DNA of 64,000 nt from Adineta vaga (Eukaryota > Rotifera), in assembly GCA_021613535.1 (NCBI GenBank), contig CP075497.1:10912001-10976000 (forward strand), in the 5' to 3' direction. Positions 47,570 to 59,976 of the stretch are shown piece after piece (position 1 is the first letter of the stretch; each line of letters starts with the position of its first letter). A program made the translations under genes and the position numbers. The notes under the pieces are model-generated. The model was not told the DNA's origin. It was given only the letters and a program-made list of their open reading frames with translations, and made no database searches.

Positions 47570-50500
47570 TTACAAAATCTTGTTCGTTTCTTCTTCATCA
47601 CTCGATTCATCTAAAGCTCGACTAGCTAATTGACGAATTTCTGATACTAAATTGTGTAAATCACCATCATCTTTTGCTTGAAATGATGGTGAATGTGATT
47701 TTTCTTGATGAATTGTTTTCATCAATAGATTTCGTTCTCGTTCCAATATCATTATTCGTTTTGTAAGTTTCTCAAGTTCAGTATCAGATCGTAATTGTGC
47801 ATCAGCTATTTGTTGTTGCCATCGTTCTTTTTCACGAGTTGTAGTTCGTTCCATTTGTCTATCGAATACGTAAATGTTAGAGAAATGATTTCTCAGAAAG
47901 AAAGAAAGAAATAAAAAGATTTTACCGATAATTAGCCGCAAACTTTGCTTGTTCACGTTTTGCTTCATTGAGTTGTTTTTCTAAATTATCCTTTTCATTC
48001 AGTATTCTTTCTTCTCGTTCCTAAAAACATATCGATAATCGAACTTTCTCAAAGTAAAAATAGAATTCTACTTGAAATTCTCGTTGTAACAATTCAATAT
48101 TTTCTGATTGTTTATGTTGTTGATTATTCCATGTTTCTGTCAATTCTTTCAATTGTTTATCTTTCTCCATGAGCGTTGTTTCATAGAAATGAATCTTTGT
48201 TATATGTTCTTCAGATAACAATTGCATCATTATTAGTTTTTCTCTATTTACAATGAGTTCTTGTTGATATTTTTCTTCGAGTTGTTCACCATGAAGTTTA
48301 GTTTGTTTATATTCTTGATCAAGTTTATGAGCAAGTAAATCACGTTCATGTGAAACAGTTTTTAGTTCACGTTCAAGTAATGATAAATCTAGATATTGTT
48401 CATCTTCTGTTTGTATTGCAATTGTAACATGTTGTTTTGATGATAAAGATAATAATTGTCGATTGAATAATGTTTGAAGAATAAGAAAACGTTTGTTGAT
48501 ATAACCAAGACGTTGTTCATAGATGGCAAGTGTTTTATTGATTGTTTTAAATAGATTATCATGATGTGGATTTGTTGTGTATTTGCCAATGATTTGACGA
48601 ATGATTTGTTCTGTTTGTTGATAAGATTGAAGATGTTGTTTGAGTGATGTATTTTCATCAAGAATCAAAGTTAAATTTGAATCAGATTGATGTAATTTCG
48701 ATTCTAGATATCTACAGAAGTGAATTTAATATTGAGAAATGAGAATGAATAATGATTACATACTGAATATGAACTTTTCGTTCGTCATATTGAGTTTGTA
48801 GAAGTTTATTTTCATGAAGAAGCTCATTAACTTTGCCTTGTAATTGTCCAATATCTATGAAGAATATTTTTAGATCATGAAAAACAGCAGGAAGTTATTT
48901 CTGACTTTAGTCTACGATGTGTAAACTTTATTTCATTTATCTAATATCCGATTTAAATAGAATAGTGAAATGAAAATTAGTCTTCAGTCATGCCAGATAA
49001 GGCGAATAATAAATCAAAGTACAAATATGAATTCTAAATCGAATATATGGAACAGATAATATATTTAAAAAAATCATTCTTTCATCGAACTATTATTTCG
49101 AAACAGAATAAATATTTTCTGTAAGTTCTCTTGTCGAAGTGTTAAAATTTCGATATATGTCATCGTTGATTTTAGTATTCTCTTAGAACAAATAGAGGGT
49201 TGAAATTTGTATGTTTCTTTTTTGAAAATGCATTTGTAACGTTTCTTACCATTCGAAAATTTACTACTATTATTTTTCAAAATCAGTTCCATCGATTTTA
49301 ATTGCATCAGTAAATCATAAACTTTTGTTCGCCAACAATTCAAAAGTGATTGACGTTTTTCACTATTATTTGATGTTGTTTGTTCAAGTTTCTCTTCTTG
49401 CAATGTCAATACATCATTCATTGATGTTAATCTAAAAATATCATTTCGTTAATCAACTTTCAATTCAATTCTACTAATTCTAAGATTTAACCTTAAGTTT
49501 AACAATCGCATTTCTTCATTCAATCTCGCATTTTCTTTTTCTCGTTGTTCGAGTTGTTGCGATAGTTTGTTGTTGAGAAGATCTGTTGATGTTGATGTCG
49601 ATGATTGTTGAGATGACAGTAATTGTTCATAGTATAGTTTTTCTTTTTGAACTTTTTGTAATTCAGCTGAACGAATTTCAAATTCATTGCGATGTGCTTG
49701 CCACGATAATTCTTTTGTTTGTAATGTTAGTTCAACGTCATTGATTGCTTTTAAACAACGAGATTTTTCACGTTCAAGTTCATGACGTAATCGTTCGATC
49801 TCAGTTGCTTGTTGTTGAATGATATCTTCGAGAGTTTCTTGAACAATATTTGATCGACGAGGTAAATTAATCAATTGAGGTGCTCGTTCAAGTAAATCTG
49901 CGAATAAATAGAAGGATAGTAAAAATAGTTAGTGTTATTGTTTTCTTTGTATACCTCGTCCGGATGTTTTGAGAGCTTCATTATTTGTTCTTAATCTTCC
50001 AATTTCGATTTGTAAATGTTCGAGTTGTTCATGAACTGTTTTTGTTTGATGTTCGCTTTCAGTTGTCGAATGAATTGATAAGGTAGATTGAAATGCTGAT
50101 GGTGGTAAAAGCAACATATCTGGACTTAAAGAACTAATCATCATGTTTTTTTGTCAAAATATGAATAGGACATCTAAAATATGATATAGAAGACATGAAT
50201 TTGCGCGTGAGAGAAACAGATTGGTTGCCGGTCATGTTCAATGGATCTATATGTCTCGTTGTTATGAAGAAGAAAAAATGGTCGTATTTTTTCTAATAAT
50301 GCTTGAAAATAAAATGAACGGGGAAACAAACTTGATATACCTGTATGTATTAATTTTTATCGAGAACACAGGAAAATATTTGGATTTATTGCAAATAAAT
50401 CTATGAGTTCATCGTTCTATGACAACTTTCTCTTTTCTTCATCTGTATTCTCGAGCAGCAGTTAAAGATTTGAGTTTCACCTTTCTCTATCGCTGCTGTT

Positions 50501-50620
50501 GTAACTTACAAAGAAGCGAATGAAGTTTATCTTTTCCTTTCTTTCTTTCTTTCTTTCTTTCTGCATAGTTTCCACATGGAGAGTGAACGACAGAATGATG
50601 AATAAATTGCATGTCGTGTG
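47182..50620 (-). repeat. Inverted segmental duplication, copy B (partner at 17665-21285)
   Basis: Reverse-complement counterpart of 17665-21285, carrying the complete CCHCR1 gene. Identity is very high over exons and most introns, and over 50340-50585 (the (TTTC)n-containing upstream part). It is low at 47182-47360 and in the proximal promoter (50145-50330), where copy B is shorter. The outer edge fades near 50585-50620. Confidence 0.9.
47570..50144 (-). CDS. CCHCR1: CCHCR1, copy B (inverted duplicate)
   Basis: Same exon structure and almost the same protein as copy A. The start is ATG 50144 or the adjacent ATG 50141 (MMISSLSPDML against MTSSLSPNML in copy A). Visible amino-acid differences are few: Val to Gly in IIRQIIxKY, Met to Ile in KLxMMQLL, Gln to Lys in EKDxQLKEL, Gln to Glu at the end of the fifth exon, Thr to Ile in RIMxLERER, Arg to Lys in QAxDDGD, and Ala-Pro to Ser-Thr in STxxDLLNN. 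No exon has a stop or frameshift, so the copy appears intact and under constraint. The ~440-bp intron carries a small deletion relative to copy A. The proximal promoter differs strongly from copy A, so the two may be expressed differently. Neighbours are the secreted orphan and DNM1L. Confidence 0.85.
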
Positions 50621-50967
50621 TGATCATTTATGTTAGTCTCATTCGAATTGCTCTAGTTTGGAAGAAACAAATATTTCCTGCAGTTGTGGTGGCGTTGTTA
50701 CTATTCTTCCAATTTCAATGAAAAGCATGTTCATAGAATATCGTTAGTTGTCTACTTTATTTGCTTGTTTGTGAAAATAAAAAAAAAGAAGAATAAATGT
50801 TTTTTTTGTTACACATACATACACACATAGAAAAGATGAATAGTACAGGATTGCTTGAAAATAAAAAAAAAGAAGACTGACTGGCGACGTCACATACAAT
50901 AGAAATCTAGGGATTTGTTTTTGAAATGAAATGTGAGAAAAAAAACGAAAAAAATAGATTGATTTGT
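50145..50967. other. Region between CCHCR1 copy B start and DNM1L 3' end
   Basis: The CCHCR1-proximal part belongs to duplication copy B, with a (TTTC)n run near 50538-50563. Beyond about 50620 it is unique AT-rich DNA holding the DNM1L 3' UTR, with poly-A-like runs around 50780 and 50865. Open frames at 50221-50406 and 50744-50974 are not conserved and are not called. Confidence 0.5.
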
Positions 50968-53962
50968 CTACCAAAGATGTGTTTCGCGCACTTCGGAGAT
51001 GATTTGATTTGCTTTATGTAGTGCCTAGAAGGAGAAATAGATCGATGTAATTGTATCAAACAATAAAATTAATCATTTACTTCAAGCATTTCTTGAGCAT
51101 CTTTTCGTCTTTGAGCGATATGTCCCGATTCATCGAGTAATTCATCATGTTCATGTATGGATGTTTTATAAAGTGATGCAACAAGTTCACTTTGTAATTG
51201 ATCTTTGACAAAATTGACAAGAAAATGCATGATAGCTTTTGGGACAGTATCTTGTATATTCTTTCGAACAATCAGAAAATAGGAACGAATTAATCTCTCT
51301 AAAATGATAGACATAGATGTAGATTTTAACGAAGAAAGATACATGTATTTACCAATAACTTCACAATCACGGTGTTCTCGTGGTGAAAGTTTGCGAGCAT
51401 TAATTGTTGTCTAAATCGATAGAATAAAAATGTTAATATAATTCTTGCTATCAACATCTCTGGAATAGACTTACTCCATCGCCCACTGGTGCCATAGATG
51501 TTGATACGACAGAACTCTGTACTGTATTGACCATATACGGCGATGATTGTTCACCATTTGTTACAGTTTCAATATCAGTACCATCAGTTATATGTTGTTG
51601 AATTAAATTTCGACTGGATGATATGATTTTTCCTAATGTCGATTCATCATTCTGTAAAAAAATAAGTGAAAAGGAGTAGAGATAATAAGGAATGTCTCTG
51701 TTTGTCGTACTCGATTTTCTTTTCCTCGAGATTGATCACGTTGAGGTTTAGTTTGTACTTGAACTGAATTAGATATTGTTGATGATGAAGTGGATGTTGT
51801 AATATAATCACCACCAGTTAATGCTTTGTGAATAAGACCAGCTTCATGGAAATCTGGATGTTTTGTATTAATATATGCTAATTCGATGCCAACAAGATTT
51901 TCAACCATTCGATTTGTTTCGGGTAGACGACGACGTAATAGATGTGTGACAACATCAACAATCTTTTCGTGTAAGCGAGGAAATCGAATAAATTCTTGCT
52001 AAAAATAGATTAGGAAAAGAGAAGGCTTATTATAAAGAATGAAAACTAAAGAAATACCTGTGCACCACAATGTTGAATAATTCGTTGTAATTCTTCATGT
52101 ACAAGTTCAACACATCGTAGACCTGGATCTTCTAATCGTTTGATTTGTCGTTTAACAAGTAATTCAAATGAAACTTCAGGTACAAATAAGGCAGGTCTTG
52201 GACCCTGAAGAAAAGCAATTATTGATCGAAAATTCAACGAATAAACATACAGTCGCATTTCTTATAGCTGTAAGTATATCAAATGTTGTCAATGTATCTA
52301 ATGGATTGATGGATTCAAGAGCACGTGCAAATGTCTCATGAAATATATAGCAAATTCGTGCACCACCACATCTAAATAAAATGTACATATATTCTATTCA
52401 CATGGATTGATAGTTTTGTCATAAAGCTACGAACAATTCTGAAACTTCAATATTCTTTGCTGTGCCTTCAATTGTTGCACAATAACTTGATGCAAACTTT
52501 GTAATGATTTGCAATAATAATCTACCCTAAAAGATATACGACATATGTTGAGTAGGATAATTCTTAATAAAATTCTAACTTTGTCTTCAATTGGTTCACC
52601 AAAAGAATTAACAAGTGTTTGAAAATGAGATACCATTTGATTAATACGTGTTTTTAATGCTGGTAAACAGTCTCGAATATGATGCATTAGTAACTAGATA
52701 AATAAAATAGTCATTTCTCTTGGGAATTATTGATCACATACTCTATTTAATGTTTTTGCAAGAAATGATGTGCCATTTCGACTTGCGATTGATGGATAAT
52801 TCTTTTGAAGAAAAGCCGATTCATAACGAAGTGCTTCTTCAATTGGCTGAAACAAAATCATAAATTCACATTTGATGTTTTAATGAAATGATGAATAAAC
52901 CTTTTTCTTATGAATATCTTCTTGACTTCGATTAACAACACCAATAATACCCAATTTAACAGGAATAATTCTTCCACAGAGAACATCATACGCATCAGTA
53001 CCACGATCCATTAGATCAAGTTTTGTTAGAACAGCTAATGTTCGTCGACCTATAAAGAAAAATAATGTTTTATTTTTCTTTGATGCCAATGTTTAAATCG
53101 AATTTAACCTTCAGGATCAACTTCTTTAGCGAATTTAACAGCTTCAGATGTAGAAAAATCAACATTTGCTGGTGTAATTGCAAGTATAATTGCATTTGGA
53201 TTGGATATATAATGCATAATTAAATCTCGAACTTGTTTTTCAATATCAACTGGTTGATCTTCTACTGGTATCTACGAAACAAGATAGTTGAATGCAAACA
53301 AGTCTGATGAGAGAGAAAAAATATTCTAATTTTACTTTTGTTAAACCTGGTAGATCGATTAACGTTAGTGTAACAACTTTTGGTGAATAGATTTTTAATG
53401 TTATTGGTTCATGAGAGATGTTCTACAAAAACGCATATTGAATATGAAACAAGGATGAGAATATTCAAACCTTTTTTCCACCTAGTCGATCAGTTTCTGC
53501 TTCGATTTCTTGACGAATTTCATTGAAATCCGTGTAAACTTTACCTTTAATATGACTAAATATTGCAAACTCATTTTCATCCGGTACACTAACTAAGAAA
53601 GTAAAAAAGAAAATGTATTCAAAATTGATTAAAATTGAGATATGAACCTCCTAAATTTTGACATTGCACTTCTTTATCTTCGACTGGTGTATAAACAAGT
53701 TGAAGAGTCAATGGACGTCGTGTAACAATACCAGCACCTCTTGGGAGAAAGTCTCGTCCAACTAAATTTTCCAATACGGAACTTTTACCAGCACTCTAAA
53801 ATAAGAAAACAATATTGTATAATGAACTATGTCAATGATTGAAATTCTGGAAAAACACACTTGAGAGCCAACAACAACTATTTGTGGTAATTGGATATTT
53901 TCAGAACCGACTGTATTGAATACATCTTGAAGTTTATTTAAAATTGGGATTAAGGCGTCCAT
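50968..53962 (-). CDS. DNM1L: Dynamin-1-like protein (DRP1), mitochondrial and peroxisomal fission GTPase
   Basis: About 16 exons. It begins [20 protein letters not shown] with [13 protein letters not shown]; an intron splits the P-loop, which resumes [20 protein letters not shown]. Other GTPase motifs are [13 protein letters not shown] after the DLPG switch and [20 protein letters not shown]. The middle and GED regions follow ([20 protein letters not shown]; the GED reads [20 protein letters not shown] then [20 protein letters not shown]). The last exon gives [10 protein letters not shown] and a stop at 50968-50970, matching the DRP1 C-terminus ..RETHLW and distinguishing it from classical dynamins with PH and PRD domains. 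A Ser/Gln-rich variable insert (B-insert position) precedes the GED. DRP1 assembles on mitochondria via adaptor proteins. Start ATG 53962; an ATG three bases upstream is also in frame. Confidence 0.95.
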
Positions 53963-54168
53963 CAATCTAAATTAAAAAATTGTAATCAGATCGATCTGAT
54001 TACGAGATTTTCCTTCTTTTTTCCTGAGTTGAAATGCTAAAACAGACGATCGATAATATAGTTTTTATCATAATCTAATTGGCTTAAATAATCCACCAAT
54101 GAGATATATTCTCTTTTCCTCGGTTACTTTTCTTCACATCTATGCATTTTAATCTAACTGATGAAGGA

Positions 54169-54182
54169 TATCTCTAAGTAAC
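54169..54182 (+). promoter_or_regulatory. RFX X-box-like site upstream of TMEM67
   Basis: TATCTCTAAGTAAC matches 12 of 14 positions of RYYNYYWWRRNRAC, with a perfect right half (AGTAAC), and ends 64 bp before the TMEM67 ATG. The same half-site and spacing are found before DNAAF4. Confidence 0.45.
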
Positions 54183-54245
54183 AATAACGGTAAAGTGATC
54201 TTGCATGATAAGTCTAGTCGATAATTCTCTTCTTGCGTCTTCTGA

Positions 54246-57200
54246 ATGATAGTAAATATGATTTTATATAAATCATTTTCCTGTTTCGTGCTTCTATTAA
54301 TCTCAATATCAATCGTTTCTGCTCAAACATCATTGTATGTAGGTTATCGAACAAGTTTTTCATTTGTTACATCATGTTCAAATAATCAATATTATGATGC
54401 TGCATTATTACAATGTGTACCTTGTCCAACAAATGCTCAACAAAAAGCTAATGGTAATTTTTGCACAAACGATGTAGATAAGGATACAATTCTACTGACT
54501 ACATGTGTGTCTTTTTCTTTAGATTCAAGTCAATGCGACTGTGTCGATAATACCTACTATTATGGTGTGAATCAAGGCGGAGGTTCATTACTTTGTTTAC
54601 CATGCGGATCAAATTATGTACGTATCAGAATCTATTATTTGTGAGTGAAAGCTTTACCTTTTATTTTCTAAAGGTACGGTCAAGCGATGGATTCGGATGT
54701 ATTACTACTTCTGCCTCGACATGCAACTCGACAGGAACGAATAGTGTTATATGTAAATGATTCTCGTATATATTTCTCATTTTAAAAGAATAATTTATTT
54801 CGTGATTTTAGCTGAATCATCAATTGATGGAAATCTCTATTCACCAGTTACAATTTCTTCAAGTCAACCAAGAACTGGCGCTCAAAACTGTCTCATTTGC
54901 CAAAATGGAACATGGCCTGATCTTGATGGTCAACGGTTAGTTATAGTTTCGAAAACAAGATCTAGATCATTGTCTATTTCTCTTTATTAGTTGCACACCA
55001 TGTGCTAATATTACGCCTCGATTTGATATTGCAACAACAAGTGCTGCATGTTGTACGGCACAGGATACCGAAGTAATTTCAGAATTGATTTTTTTGTCCT
55101 TTTTTTCTTATATAAGAATCTATTTCTATCCGTTTTCGAAGGATGGTATGTGTCTAACTTATGTAAGAGATAATCCTGCAACTATTACCTTCGGCAATTT
55201 AAATCGATTTTCAGTACGTTAATTTTCTTGCATTTATTCTTCAAAAAAAAACAAAGATTGCATTCAAATTTAGTCATCAACACCATCAATATTCATTCAA
55301 AGACATCTTACAGCATCCTTTTATCTTTGTCGAGTAAATCTAGAAAATTTCCTTTCTTTCTAAAACATAAAAATCTCTTTCTTTTGTCTAGATGAATTTA
55401 AATTCAACAATTGTACAATCACCGACACGAATGCTCTTATCGAATGCAACTGCATGTCAAATTTTAGCAAATATTGCTGCCATGCAATTCTACTATGGTC
55501 AACTTGGTTATGCCTACTATCTTTACGATTCTTTCATATGGAATCCACAAATCTCGTCAATAGTTTGGACATCTGTAAACACTCGGTATCGAGAGAATGA
55601 TTTCTTTCAGTATAAGATTATTAAATATACTATTTTAGACCATCAATACCTTTTCTTGCTTATCCAACGACATATTATGATGAGATAACAAGTTCAACTT
55701 ATAATTGGATACCTTCTACATTCAATAAAAATGATATAATTACATTTAAACTTGCAAAATATTCTGCTACTGGACAATTCTTAGGATTAGTTGATGCGTT
55801 TGATGCTCATATGCAATTATGTGGAGGAGGTTATACAGACGGCCGAGCTGCATTTACATTCAGTACATTATATAAACGATCTGTAAGTTAAACTTAGGAT
55901 AAATTGTTATTCCAACTTTCTTTCTTTCCATAGTGTAATATTCGAGCGGATGCATTATGGAGTTCACCATTGTACGAAACAGCTTTCTTCGATCCATGTA
56001 AGTCTTTGACTGAATTGATTATGAAATAAACTATAATTGAATTAGATATTGTATTTACAAAATCTGGTGTACAAAATATGTTACCTGCTTCCGTAGTTAT
56101 CCTCAATTATCAATCAAATACTGGTGCGACTCCTAATCGAAATAGTGAGTTTTCATTGAAGAATTCTTTTTTACAAGACAAAAAGTAAATACTTTATTTC
56201 AGGTGATGAATCACTTTGGATTCATCATCGACGTTTTTTTCTACTTGATCGTCTCTCAGGCATTACAACCGATAATGGTATGTATACAAATTCAATTTTA
56301 TTGTGATCTATTCATTAGATAAATTTCTTCTAGAATTAAGAAGTATTCATTATGCTAAATCAATTCGAATTGTTAATACATTATCCAATGGAGGAAATTA
56401 TATTCAACCTCCTGCAATCTTTATCGAATATGGTGAATTAACATCATCGAATATCGGCAAAGATACTCTTGTTCAAGTAGGAAAAGTCATAGATATAATA
56501 TCAGTTGTTGTGTGTATATGTATTTAGTAATATTTGAAATCTTTATTTTCAAGATTAAGTCGTATGTTTTTGTCTGTTCTTTTATTGCATGATTTATGAT
56601 GAGATGATCGAATGTGCGTGCGCACGGCTTTCATAGATCAATGAGATTTAGTTTTCTTTATTTATTGTTCATCGATATAATGTTTGTTTTTTTGAAAAAG
56701 GTTTCGTTCGAATCGAATTATCAAATGAATCTTGATACGCATATTCGGGATATATGGATTGCAATTGGTGTTTTATCAGGTTTGGGTGTTCTTCTTGCTT
56801 TTGCTCGAACAACAGTTTGGCAATCACGAGAAGGAAAGGAAATTATTGATTTAGGCGTATGTTAAAATGATTTTCTTTACTTTTTTCTGATTTTTACTTT
56901 TTCTTTTCAAGACAATTCGAAAATTATTTCTTTACATATGTAATATTCTTGCTACAGTCTTCTTTATTGTCATGGCAGGTGTTTCATTATGGTGGTTAAT
57001 ATTTTTCAAAGTAAAATCTTATTTTCAATAATTTCAAAATTCAGTAGTCCTATTGTTATCTTAGAGACAAGATGCGATTTATCTTGTTATACCAACGAGT
57101 GTACAACAAATCTCATTTAGTGTATTAGTTGTTGTTGCCTTTATACTTAAAACATTGGACATTCTTCATTTAATCATTCGTCAAGCAAGTATGGATATAT

Positions 57201-58595
57201 TTTTCATTGATTGGGAAAAACCAAAAGCAGGTAGCAAGGTCAATGAATTGTTTGACGGAAAGTTCTTTTGTTTTCTTTTGAATTATTTAGGAAGTCTCAA
57301 TCCTGTGTCTGTCTGGCGAACATATTTTGTTGCAAATGAATTTCATGAAATTCAAACATTTCGTCGTATTAATCCAACAATTCAATTATTCTTTGTTCTA
57401 TTTATGCTCAAAGTAATTTCAATTCTTTTCATTAATAAACTTCATACGGTTTGTTTTTTCTAGGTAATTAATTTAGAGAATGTTGCTACAGTTCAATCAG
57501 GTGTCAATCTTTTCCCATCATCTACTGATTACCAAGCTGATTACAATGGTATTCTTCGTGTTGGTATTGCTTTTTCTATGTGGCTGGGAACAGGTATGAA
57601 TATCAATTCTTTTAGATTAATTATTTCAATCTTTCATTCGTGTAGGAATTATTCAATACTTACTTTATGTCGGTTTTTATGAACGTTTTTTTGAAGATCG
57701 TATTGTTAATTTTATTGATTTATGTTCTGTATCGAATATGAGTGTCTTTATTTTATCCGATAATCAATATGGATATTATATTCATGGTCGATCTCCACAT
57801 GGTACAACGGATGTTAATATGAAAGATATGTTGATTAATCTTGAACGTGAAGCAAATCAAATGAGTGCAACACGTGGTTTACAAGCTCAATCAGAAGAAC
57901 AAACGTTTATTATTAAAATTGATCGAGCATTTCGTGCACAATACGATAATTTACTTCAAAGTTATCAAGTAGAAAAAAAAATAGAATTTCAAGGAAATTT
58001 TAATTTGTTTGTTTCTTTTTAGAATCGATTTTTAACACTTGCTACACAGAAAAATCAAGAACAAGAATTAGAGAATCTAATGCAATCATATAAAAATTTA
58101 AATGAATTTTTATGTGCATTTATTGATCATGCTTTACCAACATATAATTATATAATACGTGTTCGATTTTTTATTGAAAAACTTCTCAATTATGAATTTC
58201 AAGTGTCAAATCCTGATGGAATACAAGGAACAACGGGCAGCATATTCTTTGTTGGTAAGATGAACAAATGAAAAAAAAGTAAATAGATTCGAATATGTAT
58301 CTTTTCATATGAATAGATCCTGAGAAAAACTTTCGAAGAGCCATGTTTGCTGGTCATGAAAATTCCTTATTCGTTTGGAATATGGCAACATTTCTTTTCA
58401 TTGATTATTTTGCATTTAATTATGTTTTAGCAGCAGTTATTACTTATGTACTTAATCTAGTAAGAATTAAAAGTTTTCTTTTCGTGAATCATATTCATAT
58501 TTGTATCTTTATAGATTGCCGTAAAAATGCGTGTTTCATTAGGAAGAAGAAATTTAGCGAAGAAAACATTAGTTGACAAACGATTTCTGATTTAA
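54246..58595 (+). CDS. TMEM67: Meckelin (TMEM67/MKS3), full-length copy
   Basis: About 20 exons. A signal peptide (MIVNMILYKSFSCFVLLLIS, cleaved near SAQ) is followed by a Cys-rich ectodomain (CVPCPTNAQQKANGNFC, CDCVDNTYYYG, CLICQNGTWPDLDGQRCTPC), a beta-rich region, and a seven-helix membrane half starting with VSFESNYQMNLDTHIRDIWI. Signature meckelin blocks are FFIDWEKPKAGSLNPVSVWR then [17 protein letters not shown] (human: MDWEKPK...VSIWRTYFVANEWNEIQT), RSPHGTTDVNMKDM and FLFIDYFAFNYVLAAVITYV. The stop at 58593-58595 follows LVDKRFLI. Meckelin is a ciliary transition-zone receptor-like protein. An intron of ~223 bp (56478-56700), longer than its neighbours, separates ectodomain and membrane half. 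A CK1-like gene starts only ~118 bp downstream. Confidence 0.92.
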
Positions 58596-58712
58596 AGTTT
58601 TGTATTAGTTTGAATTATTTGTTTATTAACAAATCTTTTCTTTTTTCTGTATTTACCGCCGTGTTTGAAATAAATTAATTTATAAAATTATGTTTGTGTC
58701 GTTTTTGTGTTT

Positions 58713-59761
58713 ATGATCGATGCATTATTCTCACGAAAGAATCGAAAAGAGAAAGTTGAAGATCGACAATCAGAAATTAATAAAATCGCTGAAAGATTTT
58801 TATTGAAAAAACGAATTGGTAGCGGAAGTTTTGGAGAGATTTATCTTGCGGATGATTTAAATGAAAATAAATCTGTAGCAGTCAAAACAGAACGAATTGA
58901 TACTCTTCATCCACAATTACCAAGTGAGTGAAAAAAGATATTGTGTTACGGATAGATGATTGTGTGTAGCTGAAAAAATGGCATTTGAACGAATGAAAGA
59001 TTCGATTGGTTTTCCGAAAATGATCTATTATGGTCGAGAAAAACGATATTATGTTTTAATTATGGATTTATTGGGTCCTTCATTAGAAGATCTATTCAAT
59101 TTTTGTCATCGTTATTTTACATTACATACAGCTTGTATGATCATTGATCAAGCGATTAGTCGAACACAGCAGATGCATAATCGATCTCTTATACATCGAG
59201 ATATTAAACCTGACAGTAGGTTTTTTCATCTGTTCAAATAATTGAACATAGTTTCATATAGATTTTCTGATGGGTATTGGTGATCAATCTCATATTTTAT
59301 ATTTTGTTGATTTTGGTTTAGCACAAGAATATCGTGATCTTGTTTCGTATGTTCATCGTAGATTTGTTACGGGTAAAAGTTTAACAGGAACTGCACGATA
59401 TGCATCATTACATACTCATCAAGGTCATGAACAAGCTCGTCGAGATGATCTTGAAGCTATTGTTTATAGTTTATTATATTTCTTACGAGGTTCGCTTCCA
59501 TGGCAAGGTTTAAAAGCTGAAACAAAACAACAAAAATATGAAAAAATAGCTGAATTGAAACAAACGATTTCCATTATTGAATTATGTTCGAATTTACCTT
59601 CACAGATCATTGCAATGTATATCTATGTTAAATCATTAACTTTTGATGAACAACCAGATTATGATTATATTAAACGACAATTACGTGCAATCATTGTTAC
59701 GAACAATCAGAAATATGATTATCGCTTCGATTGGGTTCGTAAAGTAAAAGAAATCAATTGA
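58713..59761 (+). CDS. Casein kinase 1-like Ser/Thr kinase
   Basis: Three exons (about 58713-58922, 58970-59214 and 59262-59761). CK1 hallmarks: P-loop GSGSFG (residues 36-41), catalytic Lys K58 in VAVKTE, LLGPSLEDLFNFC, HRDIKPDN across the intron, VDFGLAQEYRD (DFG intact), LTGTARYASLHTHQGHEQAR with RRDDLE (the CK1-type APE replacement), RGSLPWQGLKAETKQQKYEK and the C-lobe KSLTFDEQPDYDYIKRQLR. It lacks any C-terminal tail beyond the kinase domain, unlike CK1 delta/epsilon, and has a charged N-terminal extension of ~25 residues. It is therefore most like a short CK1-alpha-type or nematode-style expanded CK1. The start is taken at ATG 58713 (MIDALFSRKN); an in-frame ATG two codons upstream is also possible. 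It sits between the two meckelin copies. Confidence 0.85.
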
Positions 59762-59976
59762 AATAAAATATCGATCTAGAAGCTACTCGAAGAACGAAAA
59801 GAACAAAAGTATTACTTTTTCTTTGAGTCTTAAATGCTAATTTTTTTTATTGACGTATTATTGTAAAAGTTAAGAGTGGTATAAGCCTTATGCAAATGCT
59901 CTTTTTTTCTCACTTTGACGAAATAAACTGAGAAGGTTAAATTATTTGTATCTCAATCATTGTAACTGATTTTCCG

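Noticed and set aside
50744-50974. Minus-strand frame at the DNM1L 3' end
   Set aside because: It overlaps the DNM1L stop codon and its AT-rich 3' UTR in another frame.
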